Shown: positions 7,914 through 19,400 of the stretch, piece after piece | Position numbering within the stretch: position 1 is the stretch's first letter | How the letters are laid out: the number at the start of each line of letters is the position of its first letter | Program-made: the position numbers and the translations under genes | Notes under the pieces: model-generated | Database searches by the model: none | Told to the model about the DNA's origin: nothing | Seen by the model: the letters and a program-made list of their open reading frames with translations, nothing else | From: Halanaerobiales bacterium | Lineage (GTDB): Bacteria > Bacillota_F > Halanaerobiia > DY22613 | Length of the DNA stretch: 45,036 bases | NCBI GenBank assembly: GCA_023128035.1 | Contig: JAGMES010000026.1 | Span: forward strand, 1-45,036 | Reading direction: 5' to 3'

Positions 7914-9128
7914 CTATCCCACCTCCTTGACTATCAAAACTGCATTATTGCCGCCAAAGCCCAAGGAGTTATTCATAAATGATCTAATATTTTGCTTTCT
8001 AGCAACATTCGGAACATAATCTAGATCACAGTCAGGATCAGGCGTTTGATAGTTTATGGTAGGAGAAATAATTCCATGCCTTATAGTTAAAATTCCAGCA
8101 ATTGTCTCAATAGCTCCCGCAGCTCCTAAAGTATGACCAATCATTGACTTGATAGAACTTACTGGAATATTATATGCTCTTGTACCAAAAAATCTTTTAA
8201 TCCCTAATGTTTCGATAGCATCATTGTGTTTTGTTCCTGTACCATGTGCACTAATATAGTCAATCTCTTCCACATTCATTTTTGCATCTTTCAAAGCCAT
8301 TTTCATTGACTGGAAAATTCCTTCGGCATCTTTATGAGGTGCAGTCATATGAAATGCATCACTTGAAGAACCATATCCAGCAATTTTTGCATACAGATTG
8401 GCGTTACGTGCCTTTGCTGAATCTTCCCTCTCTAATACTACAATTCCAACACCATCTCCCAATAATAGACCCTTTCTATTTAGATCAAAAGGTGTTATAT
8501 CTTCATTTGACAAAGCTTTTAATAATTCAAAACCAGAAAACGTTAACTCTGATATTAGATCTACCCCTCCTGCAATCACCAAATCACAACGCCCCACTCG
8601 CAATAAATCTGTAGCAATTCCGATAGCATGTAAACCTGAAGAACAGGCTGTAGAAACTGTAAAATGTTCAGCGACAATACCTAATTTGTCGATTACTTGA
8701 TTACCAGGAATGTACAAAGGATATTCTAATAATTTAGAGGCTAAAACTCGATCTTGCTTGCCAGTAAAAATTTTTCGATAATATTCCTGAGTTTTAATCA
8801 TTCCAGAGAGAGTTGTTCCAATAGCAACCCCAATTCGTCCCTGATAGTTCTCTAAGTCAATCCCTGCATCAGCTATTGCTTCTCTAGCTGCAACAACACT
8901 TAAAATGGAAGCTCGATCCATCCTATGTAATTCCTTTTGAGAAAGATGATCTTGTGGACGAAAATTTTTCAATTCACATCCTCTACTATGACGATATTCG
9001 CTCATATCAAATGATGTAATTTCTCCAGCTCCGTATCTACCCTGAATCAATCCATCCCAAAAATCATCAACATTATTTCCAATCGCAGTTAATGTTCCCA
9101 TCCCTGTCACAACAATATCTTTTATCAT
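7914..9128 (-). CDS. Beta-ketoacyl-ACP synthase (FabF-type), first KS
   Basis: A complete FabF-type ketosynthase of 404 residues with Cys162 (STACSSG), His295 (SAHGTGT) and His332 (KSMIGHTLG) all in place. It condenses malonyl-ACP with the growing acyl chain. The next gene is an inactive KS paralogue beginning at the adjacent base, the arrangement typical of KS-alpha/KS-beta pairs in type II polyketide synthases. The ATG has AAAGGAG upstream. It opens the acyl-chain block of the operon, 35 nt after the last NRPS gene. Confidence 0.9.
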   Translation of the reverse strand: MIKDIVVTGMGTLTAIGNNVDDFWDGLIQGRYGAGEITSFDMSEYRHSRGCELKNFRPQDHLSQKELHRMDRASILSVVAAREAIADAGIDLENYQGRIGVAIGTTLSGMIKTQEYYRKIFTGKQDRVLASKLLEYPLYIPGNQVIDKLGIVAEHFTVSTACSSGLHAIGIATDLLRVGRCDLVIAGGVDLISELTFSGFELLKALSNEDITPFDLNRKGLLLGDGVGIVVLEREDSAKARNANLYAKIAGYGSSSDAFHMTAPHKDAEGIFQSMKMALKDAKMNVEEIDYISAHGTGTKHNDAIETLGIKRFFGTRAYNIPVSSIKSMIGHTLGAAGAIETIAGILTIRHGIISPTINYQTPDPDCDLDYVPNVARKQNIRSFMNNSLGFGGNNAVLIVKEVG

Positions 9129-9163
9129 TAGCTCATCTCCTTTCTATCAATATCTATTGAACA

Positions 9164-10285
9164 TCATCCCTTTAGTACGTCTTCTAACTTATCAAAGAAA
9201 GTTTTTTGCTCATCATATATTATCTGTAATTTGGCAATTACCTGATCAAAAAGTTCCTGGCGCCCAGTTAAATCTTGCTTTTTAGCTTCACAATTGTTAG
9301 CTAATTCATTCATCTGATCAATCATTTTTGAAACCGCATTATGAAAATATTCAGAAATAAAGAGATGTTTAGAAAAATCATCAAAGAAATCTTTCAGGAA
9401 AATATATCTGTACTTCCATGAATTGAAAATTTCAGCAAGATAGTTGATCAAACTATCTTGTTTCTTATCATCTTCATTCAATATTTTAATAAATCGTATT
9501 ATCTCATTGATTGCCTCAATACCTAATTGAACATGATGCTCTTCATCTCCATTTTGATAAATAGCTTTCTTGGATAGTTTAGATATATCAATTATTTCAC
9601 GAAGAATATTTTTACCTAATGTTTTGATATCAACTCTTTTTAAATTATCAATATTCAATTCAAGTATAATATAAGGTGTGCTGGACTCATATGAAGGATG
9701 ACCCTTCATAAATTCAATAACACGCAAACCGGTGAAAGCATTATGAAAATCTTCTTTCGGAATTTGACCATAAAAATTATACGTACTATCATAAACGATA
9801 TAACTATCTTCTGTCCTCTCGACCAATAGAAAGATATGAGGTATTTCTACATCAAGTTGTATCATATTTACTCTACCGCGGTTCATCTCTTCTAACCATT
9901 CATCTTCTTCTTTATGATAATCTGGAGTATAATTCAAGAAATATGATGTTCCTGTTACAATAATCAATTCTCTATCGTCTAATCGTGCTTCAAAATATTT
10001 TATTCCTTCTTCTAAGGAGGAGAACTTTTTGTAATCCATTGTCGTTCCAAATCTTTCTCCTAAGTTAGGAAAACCTCCTAATCTATTGTAAGGAATGTCG
10101 ATATAATTTAGTTGTAATGATTGATCATTATCTAAGATATAAGAACATCCTAATAAAGTCTCTCCGTCTCCTGCCATGAAATATCCCATATCAACATTAT
10201 AACCAGTTTCATACCTCATTTTTTCTCGTATAACCCCATAGATACATGGAAAATAATAAGGATAAGTATCAGGTTCAAATCTTTT
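9164..10285 (-). other. BtrH-like chain-release/acyltransferase domain (within the terminal NRPS)
   Basis: The last ~370 residues of the terminal NRPS carry a candidate Cys1068/His1204/Asp1220 triad in the order seen in BtrH_N proteins, with the YRLGGFPNLG-like and LNYTPDYHKEE segments between. In butirosin biosynthesis BtrH moves an acyl group from a carrier protein onto an aminoglycoside amine. By analogy this domain could transfer the peptidyl chain from the last carrier to an amine or water, or cyclise it. There is no GxSxG motif, so it is not an alpha/beta-hydrolase thioesterase. Assignment to the family rests on pattern reading only. Confidence 0.75.
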
Positions 10286-13200
10286 AATAGCTTTAATTTC
10301 AGCACTAACATTAACTTTATCTATTTCTTTAAAAAGAATATTATCCCATAAATTAGCTATAGTCTGTTGTTTTAACATATCTCTGACTGAAATATTAAAT
10401 TTTTGCTGATTAGAGCGTGCTATAACTTGAATGGCTTTGATTGAATCTCCTCCTAAATCAAAGAAACTATCATCAATACCTACTTTCTTCAATCCTAAAA
10501 CTTCTTTCCAAATCTCAACTAATTTCTCTTCAACTGCATTTCGAGGCGCTCTATACTCTACGCCAAGTTTAATATCACTACTAGGTTCTGGAAGAGCAAG
10601 TCTATTAATTTTTCCATTTATTAATTTTGGAATCTTATTTAAAATAGTAAAATATGATGGAATCATATATTCTGGTAAAGATGTTGTTAGATATTCCCGT
10701 AATTTTGAAACTGACAGTTCTTCTTTTAAAACTAAATAAGCTGATAAATACTTATTTTGATTTGCATCCATTCGATCAATTACCACTGCCTCATAAATCA
10801 ACTCATGATTAACTAATTGATTTTCAATCTCGCCTAATTCAATACGATATCCTCTGATTTTTACCTGATTATCTATCCGTCCTAAAAATTGAAGTTCACC
10901 ATTAGAAAGTAATTTTATTAAATCACCGGTTTTATACATCATTTGCCCTGGAATAAATGGATTCGGAATAAATTTTTCCCCAGTTAATTTTGCTCTATTT
11001 AGATAACCACGAGCAATCCCATCACCTGAAATATAGAGCTCACCGGGAATATTTTCTGGAAGTAAAGTCAGATTATTATCGAGAACAAAGATTTGTGTAT
11101 TAGCAATTGGTTTACCAATTGTAATTTCTTCAGTTTCTTTTAAAAGTTTCACAGTTGACCAGACGGTCGTTTCTGTTGGCCCATAGACATTTATGATTTT
11201 AGCATCAGTTACTTTTGATAATTTTTTCAATAATGTTTCAGGAAAATTCTCTCCTCCGATAATGATATCTTTTAAATTTTTCAAACCTTTAATTCCACTT
11301 TCATTACTTGTCAACAACTGCATCCTTGACGCTGTCATTTGAACTATATCTACATTATTTTTAACGATAACATCAGCAAATTCTTCAGGAATTAGTTGTT
11401 CCTTTTCTGTGGCAATAACAACTTTTAAACCTTTTGATAATGGCAAGAAAGTTTCCAGTACAAAAATATCAAATGAAATCGTTGTTAGTGATAAGATTGT
11501 TTTATCAGGTGAAAAATCTATCTTTTGTGTAATACCTTCTATGAAATTATTTACAGCCTGATGCTCAATCATTACCCCTTTAGGTCTACCAGTAGAACCA
11601 GAAGTATAAATTACATAAGCTAAGTCCTGAGCTTTATTGATATTCTCTAAATTTTCTCCATTAGCAGAACGGTTCTCTGGCTTATCTATATTAATTGTTT
11701 GAGTTTTGATAGAAATTTTTTCTAAAGAACTCTGAGTCAATAAAATTTGCGTATTTGAATCTTCAAGCATATACATACTGCGTTCAATAGGAAGCTCAGG
11801 ATCAATTGGCAAGAACGCACCACCTGCTTTTAAAGTAGCTATAATTCCAATCAACATCTCAAGTGAACGTTCAACTCTTATTCCCACCAAATTATTTGGT
11901 TCGACACCTTTATCGCGCAAAATTCTGGCTAATTGATTGGATTTTTCATTTAATTCTCGATATGTGAGTTGTTTGTCTTTAAAAACTAATGCAACCTTTT
12001 CTGGAGTTTTCAAAACCTGTTCTTCAATAAGCTGATGAATAGTTTTCTCCTGAGAATATTCAAGTTTTGTATCATTTATTTCGTATAATAAATGTTCTCT
12101 CTCCTCTTTAGAAATAATGGATATATCCTGAACTAATTGTTTAGGATTTTTAATTATAATTTTTATTAACTGATGCAAATTATTCTTAATTTGCTCCATC
12201 ATTTCTAAAGACAATACCTCATTGTTATAGATCATATTCAATAAAATTGTATCCCCACTCGCCGCTAATATCGTTAAATCATAATTTGTCAGTTCATGAG
12301 CTGAATCTTGATAAATTATGAAACCTAATTCTGGATCATCTTCAGAAACATTAATAGGATAATTTTCAAAAACAACTATTGAATCGAAAAACTCCTCAGT
12401 AGAAGTAAACTTACTTAACTTCTTAATATCTATTAATGGCATATAATTATATTCATGAATCTCAAGAATTTCTTTATTGACTTTTTTTAATAAATCTGTC
12501 ACTGTTTCATGAGGATCTGTTTTTATTACAACCGGTAATGTATTGATAAATAACCCTGCTATCTTTTCCACATTCTCCACATCTGCAGGTCTTCCAGACA
12601 CTGTCATCCCATAGCAACTAATATCAGTACGATTATATTTTTGTAGCAAAATCCCCCAAGCAGTTTGAATAAAGGTATTTACAGTAATGTTATTAGCTAA
12701 ACATATTGACTTAACTTCCTCAGTACTTTCTTTATCAAGTTCTAGTTTTATTTCGGTTGCTTCAGTTATAATTTTTCCTTCTTTAAATCCAATATCTGTA
12801 GGTAATAGTGTAGATTCGGTTACATCCTGAATATAGTTTTGCCAAAATTGTTTTGCTTGCTTTAGATTTTGATTTTTTATCCATTCTAGATAATCAGAAA
12901 ATTGCGCAAGAGGTTTAGCTGGCAATGGTCGATTATTTACAAGACTTTTATAAATTTTAGTTAGTTCATCAAATATTATGTGAGTACTCCAACCATCTAA
13001 AAGTAGATGGTGGAATGTCCAACACATAAAATATTTTTCAGAAGAAAGTTTTACTAATGATAATCTGCTTAGTTTATTTGAATCAAAATCAAATTTTTTC
13101 TGTAAATCTTCTTTTTTGAAACGCTGAAGATATCTTTTCTGCTCAGAATCATTTAATTTAGAAATATCTTCTTCATATATATCTGCTTCTTTTTTTTCTA

Positions 13201-13447
13201 AAATAATTTGGATTGGAGTTTTAAATTCTTTCCATTTGAAATCAGTTCTTAAACATTCATGTCGTTTAATAACCTCTTCCCAAGCTTGTTTTAGATAATC
13301 TTGATTAATTTTTCCTTCCAACTTAAAACATATTTGTACATGATAATTTACACTATCTTCATTCAGTAAAGTATAATAAAGCATACCATTTTGCATGGGA
13401 GTTGCTTTAAATATCTTTAAAACTTTAGTATCTGTCACATTATTCAC
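9164..13447 (-). CDS. Terminal NRPS: C-A-PCP with C-terminal BtrH-like domain
   Basis: A 1427-residue single-module NRPS. The condensation domain (about 1-440) has HHLLLDG near residue 151 and an N-terminal TPMQNGML motif typical of DCL domains, which fits the epimerase that ends the previous enzyme. The adenylation domain (about 455-945) has YTSGSTGRPKG near 616. My by-eye ten-residue code is DILQIGVVWK, close to the glycine code DILQLGLIWK. The carrier site is GGDSIKA near 1003. From about residue 1055 the protein is not a thioesterase. It matches the BtrH N-terminal (PF14399-like) pattern with Cys1068 (FPCIYG), His1204 (IPHIFLL) and Asp1220 (VYDST), followed by a helical, DUF4872-like tail to the end. 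The expected role is addition of Gly, then release or transfer of the peptide. GAGAGGGG precedes the ATG. Confidence 0.93.
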   Translation of the reverse strand: MNNVTDTKVLKIFKATPMQNGMLYYTLLNEDSVNYHVQICFKLEGKINQDYLKQAWEEVIKRHECLRTDFKWKEFKTPIQIILEKKEADIYEEDISKLNDSEQKRYLQRFKKEDLQKKFDFDSNKLSRLSLVKLSSEKYFMCWTFHHLLLDGWSTHIIFDELTKIYKSLVNNRPLPAKPLAQFSDYLEWIKNQNLKQAKQFWQNYIQDVTESTLLPTDIGFKEGKIITEATEIKLELDKESTEEVKSICLANNITVNTFIQTAWGILLQKYNRTDISCYGMTVSGRPADVENVEKIAGLFINTLPVVIKTDPHETVTDLLKKVNKEILEIHEYNYMPLIDIKKLSKFTSTEEFFDSIVVFENYPINVSEDDPELGFIIYQDSAHELTNYDLTILAASGDTILLNMIYNNEVLSLEMMEQIKNNLHQLIKIIIKNPKQLVQDISIISKEEREHLLYEINDTKLEYSQEKTIHQLIEEQVLKTPEKVALVFKDKQLTYRELNEKSNQLARILRDKGVEPNNLVGIRVERSLEMLIGIIATLKAGGAFLPIDPELPIERSMYMLEDSNTQILLTQSSLEKISIKTQTINIDKPENRSANGENLENINKAQDLAYVIYTSGSTGRPKGVMIEHQAVNNFIEGITQKIDFSPDKTILSLTTISFDIFVLETFLPLSKGLKVVIATEKEQLIPEEFADVIVKNNVDIVQMTASRMQLLTSNESGIKGLKNLKDIIIGGENFPETLLKKLSKVTDAKIINVYGPTETTVWSTVKLLKETEEITIGKPIANTQIFVLDNNLTLLPENIPGELYISGDGIARGYLNRAKLTGEKFIPNPFIPGQMMYKTGDLIKLLSNGELQFLGRIDNQVKIRGYRIELGEIENQLVNHELIYEAVVIDRMDANQNKYLSAYLVLKEELSVSKLREYLTTSLPEYMIPSYFTILNKIPKLINGKINRLALPEPSSDIKLGVEYRAPRNAVEEKLVEIWKEVLGLKKVGIDDSFFDLGGDSIKAIQVIARSNQQKFNISVRDMLKQQTIANLWDNILFKEIDKVNVSAEIKAIKRFEPDTYPYYFPCIYGVIREKMRYETGYNVDMGYFMAGDGETLLGCSYILDNDQSLQLNYIDIPYNRLGGFPNLGERFGTTMDYKKFSSLEEGIKYFEARLDDRELIIVTGTSYFLNYTPDYHKEEDEWLEEMNRGRVNMIQLDVEIPHIFLLVERTEDSYIVYDSTYNFYGQIPKEDFHNAFTGLRVIEFMKGHPSYESSTPYIILELNIDNLKRVDIKTLGKNILREIIDISKLSKKAIYQNGDEEHHVQLGIEAINEIIRFIKILNEDDKKQDSLINYLAEIFNSWKYRYIFLKDFFDDFSKHLFISEYFHNAVSKMIDQMNELANNCEAKKQDLTGRQELFDQVIAKLQIIYDEQKTFFDKLEDVLKG

Positions 13448-13467
13448 CCCTCTCTTTGGAAGTTAAT

Positions 13468-16400
13468 TTATAAATTATAAAGATCAGCAATAATACCAAA
13501 TTCATCTTCATCTACAGCATCACCAAAATCTGATGGAGTATAAGTTCTAGTTGATTTGTTCAAACAATGTTCGATTATCTCAATTAATAGAACAGAATAT
13601 CTTTCTTGAATTAGTTTTATCAATTTTTCTTCGATATTACTTGGATTATAACTAAAGGTAATCTGTAATCTATCATTCACGACTATTCCAACTATATCAA
13701 TAAGATAAGGAAAATGATTTTTAAGATGAATACTCCGACCAGATGTTTCCTTACATATAGATAATAAGTTATCTTCACTATTTACTTCAGCAAATTGCCC
13801 CAAATAATTAAAAGAAATTTCAGGTTTGAGTTTCTCTAACTCAGTATTAGTCTCTAGATATCTTGCTATTCCAAAATTGATACCTTTATTAGGTATTTTT
13901 CGTAAACTTTCTTTAACATGTTTGATCGTCTGTTCAATACCTTCTTGTCTTTCAAAATATACAGGGTACATACTGGTAAACCAACCAATAGTTCTCGAAA
14001 TATCTACATCTTCAATAATCTCTTCTCGACCATGCCCTTCTAAATTCACAAGAATATTTTTTACTCCAGTTGTATCAGTAATTGCAATAGTCAATGCTGA
14101 TAATAATAAATCATTAATTTCTGTGTTATATACCCAATTCACATTTTTCAATAATTCTTCTGTCTGTTCTTGAGTAATTTCCGTCATGAGATTTTTTTGA
14201 GAAAAATTTCTATCTGCTGCTTCAAATGAAAGAGATTGAATCTCAGTTTGAGTAATATTTTTCCAATAATCTAAATAAATTTCCGTATTAGCCGCATAGT
14301 CTCTAAGTTTTTCACTCCAATTCTTATATGAAGTTGTCTTCAAAGGTAACTCTGCTTTTAAATTAGAAGAATATAATGTTTGGATTTCTTCAAATATAAT
14401 TCTCCATGACACACCATCTATAATCAAATGATGTACAGGAATTACCAGTCTTTTTCCGTTTTCACCCAAATCAAATACAATTACTTTGAACAATAAATCT
14501 TTTTCAAGATCAAAACTGTTTTGAATCTCTTCACTAGTTTCACGTAATTTTTTACTTTGTATCTCAAAAGAGTGCGCCGAAAAATCTATAACTTCTAATT
14601 GAAAGTTAATTTCTTCAATTCCGCGATTATACTGAACAATTTGCTCTCCATTAAACTTATAGACCATTCTTAGTGCATCATGATGGGTGATAATTTTTGA
14701 AAAAACACTTTCCAATATATTTAAATCTGCATCACTTCGTAAAGAAAAGATAAATGTTTGATTCCAGTAATGATTATGCTCAAAATTTTGTTCAAAAAAC
14801 CATTTCTGAATTGGTGTTAAAGGAATTTCACCTATAACTTCATCTTGAGAAATTTTTATTTTTTGTTTAGAATAATCTACATTATTAAGTAAATCTCCAA
14901 TTGTTCGATAAGTAAATATATCTTTAATGCTAATATTTATTCCGTCTTGCTTTAATTTCGCGATTATTTGTAGAGCTTTAATTGAATCGCCACCAAGCTC
15001 AAAGAAGTTATCAGTTAATCCTACTTTTTCGGCTAATAAAATTTTCTCCCATACACCTGCCATTATCATCTGAACTTCACTTATTGGTGCGACATATTCA
15101 GTACTTTTTTCAGGTTCAGGTAAAGCCTTGCGATCAATCTTTCCATTTGATGTTAATGGCAACTTATCTAGCCTCACAAAATAGTTAGGTATCATATAGT
15201 CTGGTAGTTTAGTTAAAAGATAATCTCTTATCTCAGTAACAATATCCTCATTATCACTCACCAAATAAACCGCTAAATATTTGCTACCTTCTTTATCTTC
15301 ATGATCAATAACTACTGCGTCTATTATAGATGGATGGCTAATTAGTTGCTTTTCTATCTCACCTATTTCGATCCTAAATCCACGTATTTTTACCTGATTA
15401 TCTTTCCGTCCTAAAAATTCTATATTTCCATCTGAAAGTTTTCGTGCTAAATCTCCTGTTTTATACATTCTTTGATTTTCTATAAATGGATTCTCTACGA
15501 ATTTCTCTGCTGTTAAGTCTGGTCTATTCAAATATCCCCTTGCGACCCCATCACCAGAAATCGCAATTTCTCCAATTACTCCTTGAGCTACTGGATTTAA
15601 TCTATCATCAACTAGATAGATCTGTACATTATCTGCGGGAACTCCAATCGGTACTGATATTCCTTGATCTTTCTCATGATCATATTGGTAGATCATACAT
15701 CCTACTACTGTCTCAGTTGGGCCATATTCATTATAAATTTCGATATTACCTGCAAATTTCTCATAAATCTCTGACGCTAACTTGACAGATAATTCTTCTC
15801 CACCAACAATCATTCGTTTAACTTTCGAGTTAGTCAAATCTAAATCACGAATTACTCTTAAATGAGCAGGAGTCAATTTTATGATCTGAATATTATTATC
15901 TTTAATTATTTTTGTGATCACTAACTCTTTATCATCTTCTCCATAGATAATTACTTTATTTCCTGAAAGTAATGGAACATAAATTGAGGTAACAGTCAAA
16001 TCAAACGAAAGTGACGAATATAATGGAAAATCTAAACTTTCACCTTGGAGATATACTTTTTTGGCCCAAGTTATATAATTAACCACACCACGATGTTCAA
16101 TCATTACACCTTTTGGATTTCCTGTCGAACCTGAAGTATAAATCATATAAGCTAGATCTCTAGATTGATTGATAACTTCTAGATTACTACTATCTCCTCT
16201 TAAAAGTTCTTTATCACTGATATTTATCTTTTCACCTTTAAAGTTAACTTTTCCCAATAGATGGTTTTGTAGTAGCACTATTTCCGCATGACTATCATTT
16301 AGCATAAATTCGATGCGGCTTTCAGGATACTCTGAATCTATAGGTAAATATCCACCGCCAGCTTTTAATATTCCTAAAATTCCAATTATCATCTCCAAAG

Positions 16401-19400
16401 AGCGATCAACCATAATTCCAACAATCTGGTCTCGCTGAACACCTATATTTTTTAAAAATCTCGCAAGCTGATTTGATTCTTGGTTCAATTCCCGATAAGT
16501 TAACTTCTCTTCTCCAAAGCTCACAGCAATCTCATCAGGGCTCTGATTCACCTGTTCAGCAAATAATTGATGAATTACTTTCTCTTTTGGATATTCTGCT
16601 TTTGTATCATTAAAACCGTAAATAAGTTCTTCTTTCTCTAGAGCTGAGATCATCTGAATCTCTTTTATTAATTTCTCTGAGTTTTCGATAATCTCTCTAA
16701 GAATATTGATATAATACTGTACCATACTCTCTACTGTCTCCCGTTTAAAGAGAGTAGTACTATAATCTAGTCTAAAGTGAATTTTTTCATCAACCTCAAA
16801 AGCATTTAATAAAAGACTGAACTTCGCAATCTTAAAATCATAATCATATAAGGAAATCTTAAAATCATCATTAGAAATGTTAAAATCATTTAAGCTGATC
16901 GTATTAGTATTTTGTAATGTAAACATAACTTCAAATAAAGGACTTCTGCTTGTATCACGGTCAAGATTTAATTGATCGAGTAACATTTCAAACTGATAAT
17001 TTTGATTATTAAATGCTTTCAACGTATTATTACGAACTTCAGCTAAAAAGTCATTAAAACTCTTACCTCCTTCAGGCTGATGCCGTAGTGCAAGAGTATT
17101 TACAAACATTCCGATTATATTCTCTAAATCTGCATAGTTTCTACCTGCTATAGGTGTGCCTACAATAATATCTTCTTGTCCTGAATATTTTGCTAACAAT
17201 ACATTATAGGCTGCTAATAAAATCATAAATAATGTTACATCTTGATCAAAAACTAAATCATTTAATTTTTCTGTTTCTTCTGCGTTAAACGCAAATTCGA
17301 TAAAGTCTCCTGCAAAATCCATTAAAGCTGGACGTTTATAATCAATAGGCAAGTTCAACACTGGTAATTCACCTGCAAATTGATCTAACCAATATTCTTC
17401 CTGTTCTTTTAATTTTTCCGATTGCAAAAATTCATTTTGCCATACTGCAAAATCTTTATATTGAATTCGCAATTCAGGCAGTTCTTCATCATTATAAATC
17501 GCCATTAATTCTTTGAAGAAAATATTCATCGAAACTCCATCTGAAATAATATGATGCATATCTAACATAAATAAATATTTATCAAAATCATACTTAATTA
17601 ACCCAACTCGCATAAGTGGCGCTTGATCTGGATTAAATGGACGAACAAAACGATTGATTACCTCTTGTAATTCTACTTCAACTACTTCCTCATACTGAAC
17701 ATTAAATTTTACATCCTGATTAATCTTTTGAATTGGTTTATCTTCAAAAAAGCCAAATGATGTTCTCAAAGATTCATGTCGATCTATCAATTTATTTATT
17801 GAATTTACAAAACGATCTTGATTCAGTTCACCTTCAATTTTGATCATCAAAGGCATATTATAAGAAATACTATTTACAGCAAGTTGATCAATAATTAGCA
17901 ATCGTTTTTGTGCTGACGAAACTGGATAATACTCTCTTTCCTCAACAGGATCAATCTCAATAAACATACTCATATCTCTATCTTTAATCACTTCCGCAAG
18001 AGTTGCAATTGATGTATATTCAAAGACATCCATTAATGAAAGTTCAACATTTAGATCTTTATAAATTCTTGCTAATAATTGAGTTGCTTTTAATGAATGA
18101 CCACCTAACTCAAAAAAATTATCGTAAATACTGATTTTATCAACTAACAAAACATCTTGCCATATCTTTAAAAGTTTTTCTTCTACTATATCTCTTGGTT
18201 TTTCTATTTCAACTGTAATATATTTTTTACCCGGTTCAGGCAATACTTTTTGATCAATCTTGCCGTTGATGGTCAATGGAATCTCGTCAAGTTGGATAAA
18301 ATGTGTTGGAACCATGTATTCAGGTAGACGATCTGCAAGATATTTTCGTAAATCAGAGATCGAAATTTCTATATCACTAACATAAAAAACACAAAGATAG
18401 GATTCTCCATTTTCATCTTCTTTGGATACAACAATACCTGTACTGATTTCTGAATAATTCTGTAATTGTTTTTCAATCTCTTCTAATTCGATCCTATAGC
18501 CCCGTATTTTAACTTGCTTATCTATCCGACTCAAAAATTCTATATTACCATCTGGAAGTTTTCGTGCTAAATCCCCGGTCTTGTACATCCTCTTTCCTGC
18601 AATAAATGGATTGTCCACAAATCTATCTTTTGTTAGATCCGTGCGATTGAAATATCCTCTTGCTACTCCATCACCAGATATATAAATTTGACCTGTGATT
18701 CCTTCTGCAACTGGCTTTAATCTCTCATCCAAAAGATAAATTTGCACATTATCTGCTGGAGTTCCTATCGGTACTGATATTCCTTGATCTCGCTCTCGAT
18801 CATATTTATAAATCATACACCCTACTACTGTCTCTGTTGGTCCATACTCATTAAATATTTCGATATTTCCAGCAAACTTTTCATCTATTTCTCTAGCTAA
18901 TTTTACAGTTAACTGCTCTCCACCCACAATTAATCGCTTAATCTTAGAATTACTTAAATCTAAATCTCTTATCACTTTGAGATGTGCAGGGGTTAGCTTT
19001 ATAATCTGAACTTTATTTTCTTTGATAATTTTAGAGATTAATAATTCTTTTTCATCATAGCCATAGACTATAATCCTACTTCCTGAGAGTAAAGGTACAA
19101 AGATTGATGTTACTGTTAAATCAAATGAAAGTGATGAATAAAGAGGGAATTTAAACCTTTCACCTTTTAGGTAAACTTTTTTGGCCCAGGTGATATAATT
19201 TACAACTCCACGATGTTCTAACATAACCCCTTTAGGATTACCCGTTGATCCAGAAGTATAGATTATATAGGCTAGATCATTAACATGATTAATTAATTCG
19301 AGATCACTTCCGTCACCAGTGTATAAATTTCTATCATTAATGTCGATCATTTCAGCAAAAAATGAAAATTGACTCAATAAATGATGCGCGCTCGCGCAAC

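Noticed and set aside
9164..10285. Conventional type I thioesterase domain at the end of the last NRPS
   Set aside because: No GxSxG motif or alpha/beta-hydrolase pattern is visible; the Cys/His pattern fits BtrH instead.
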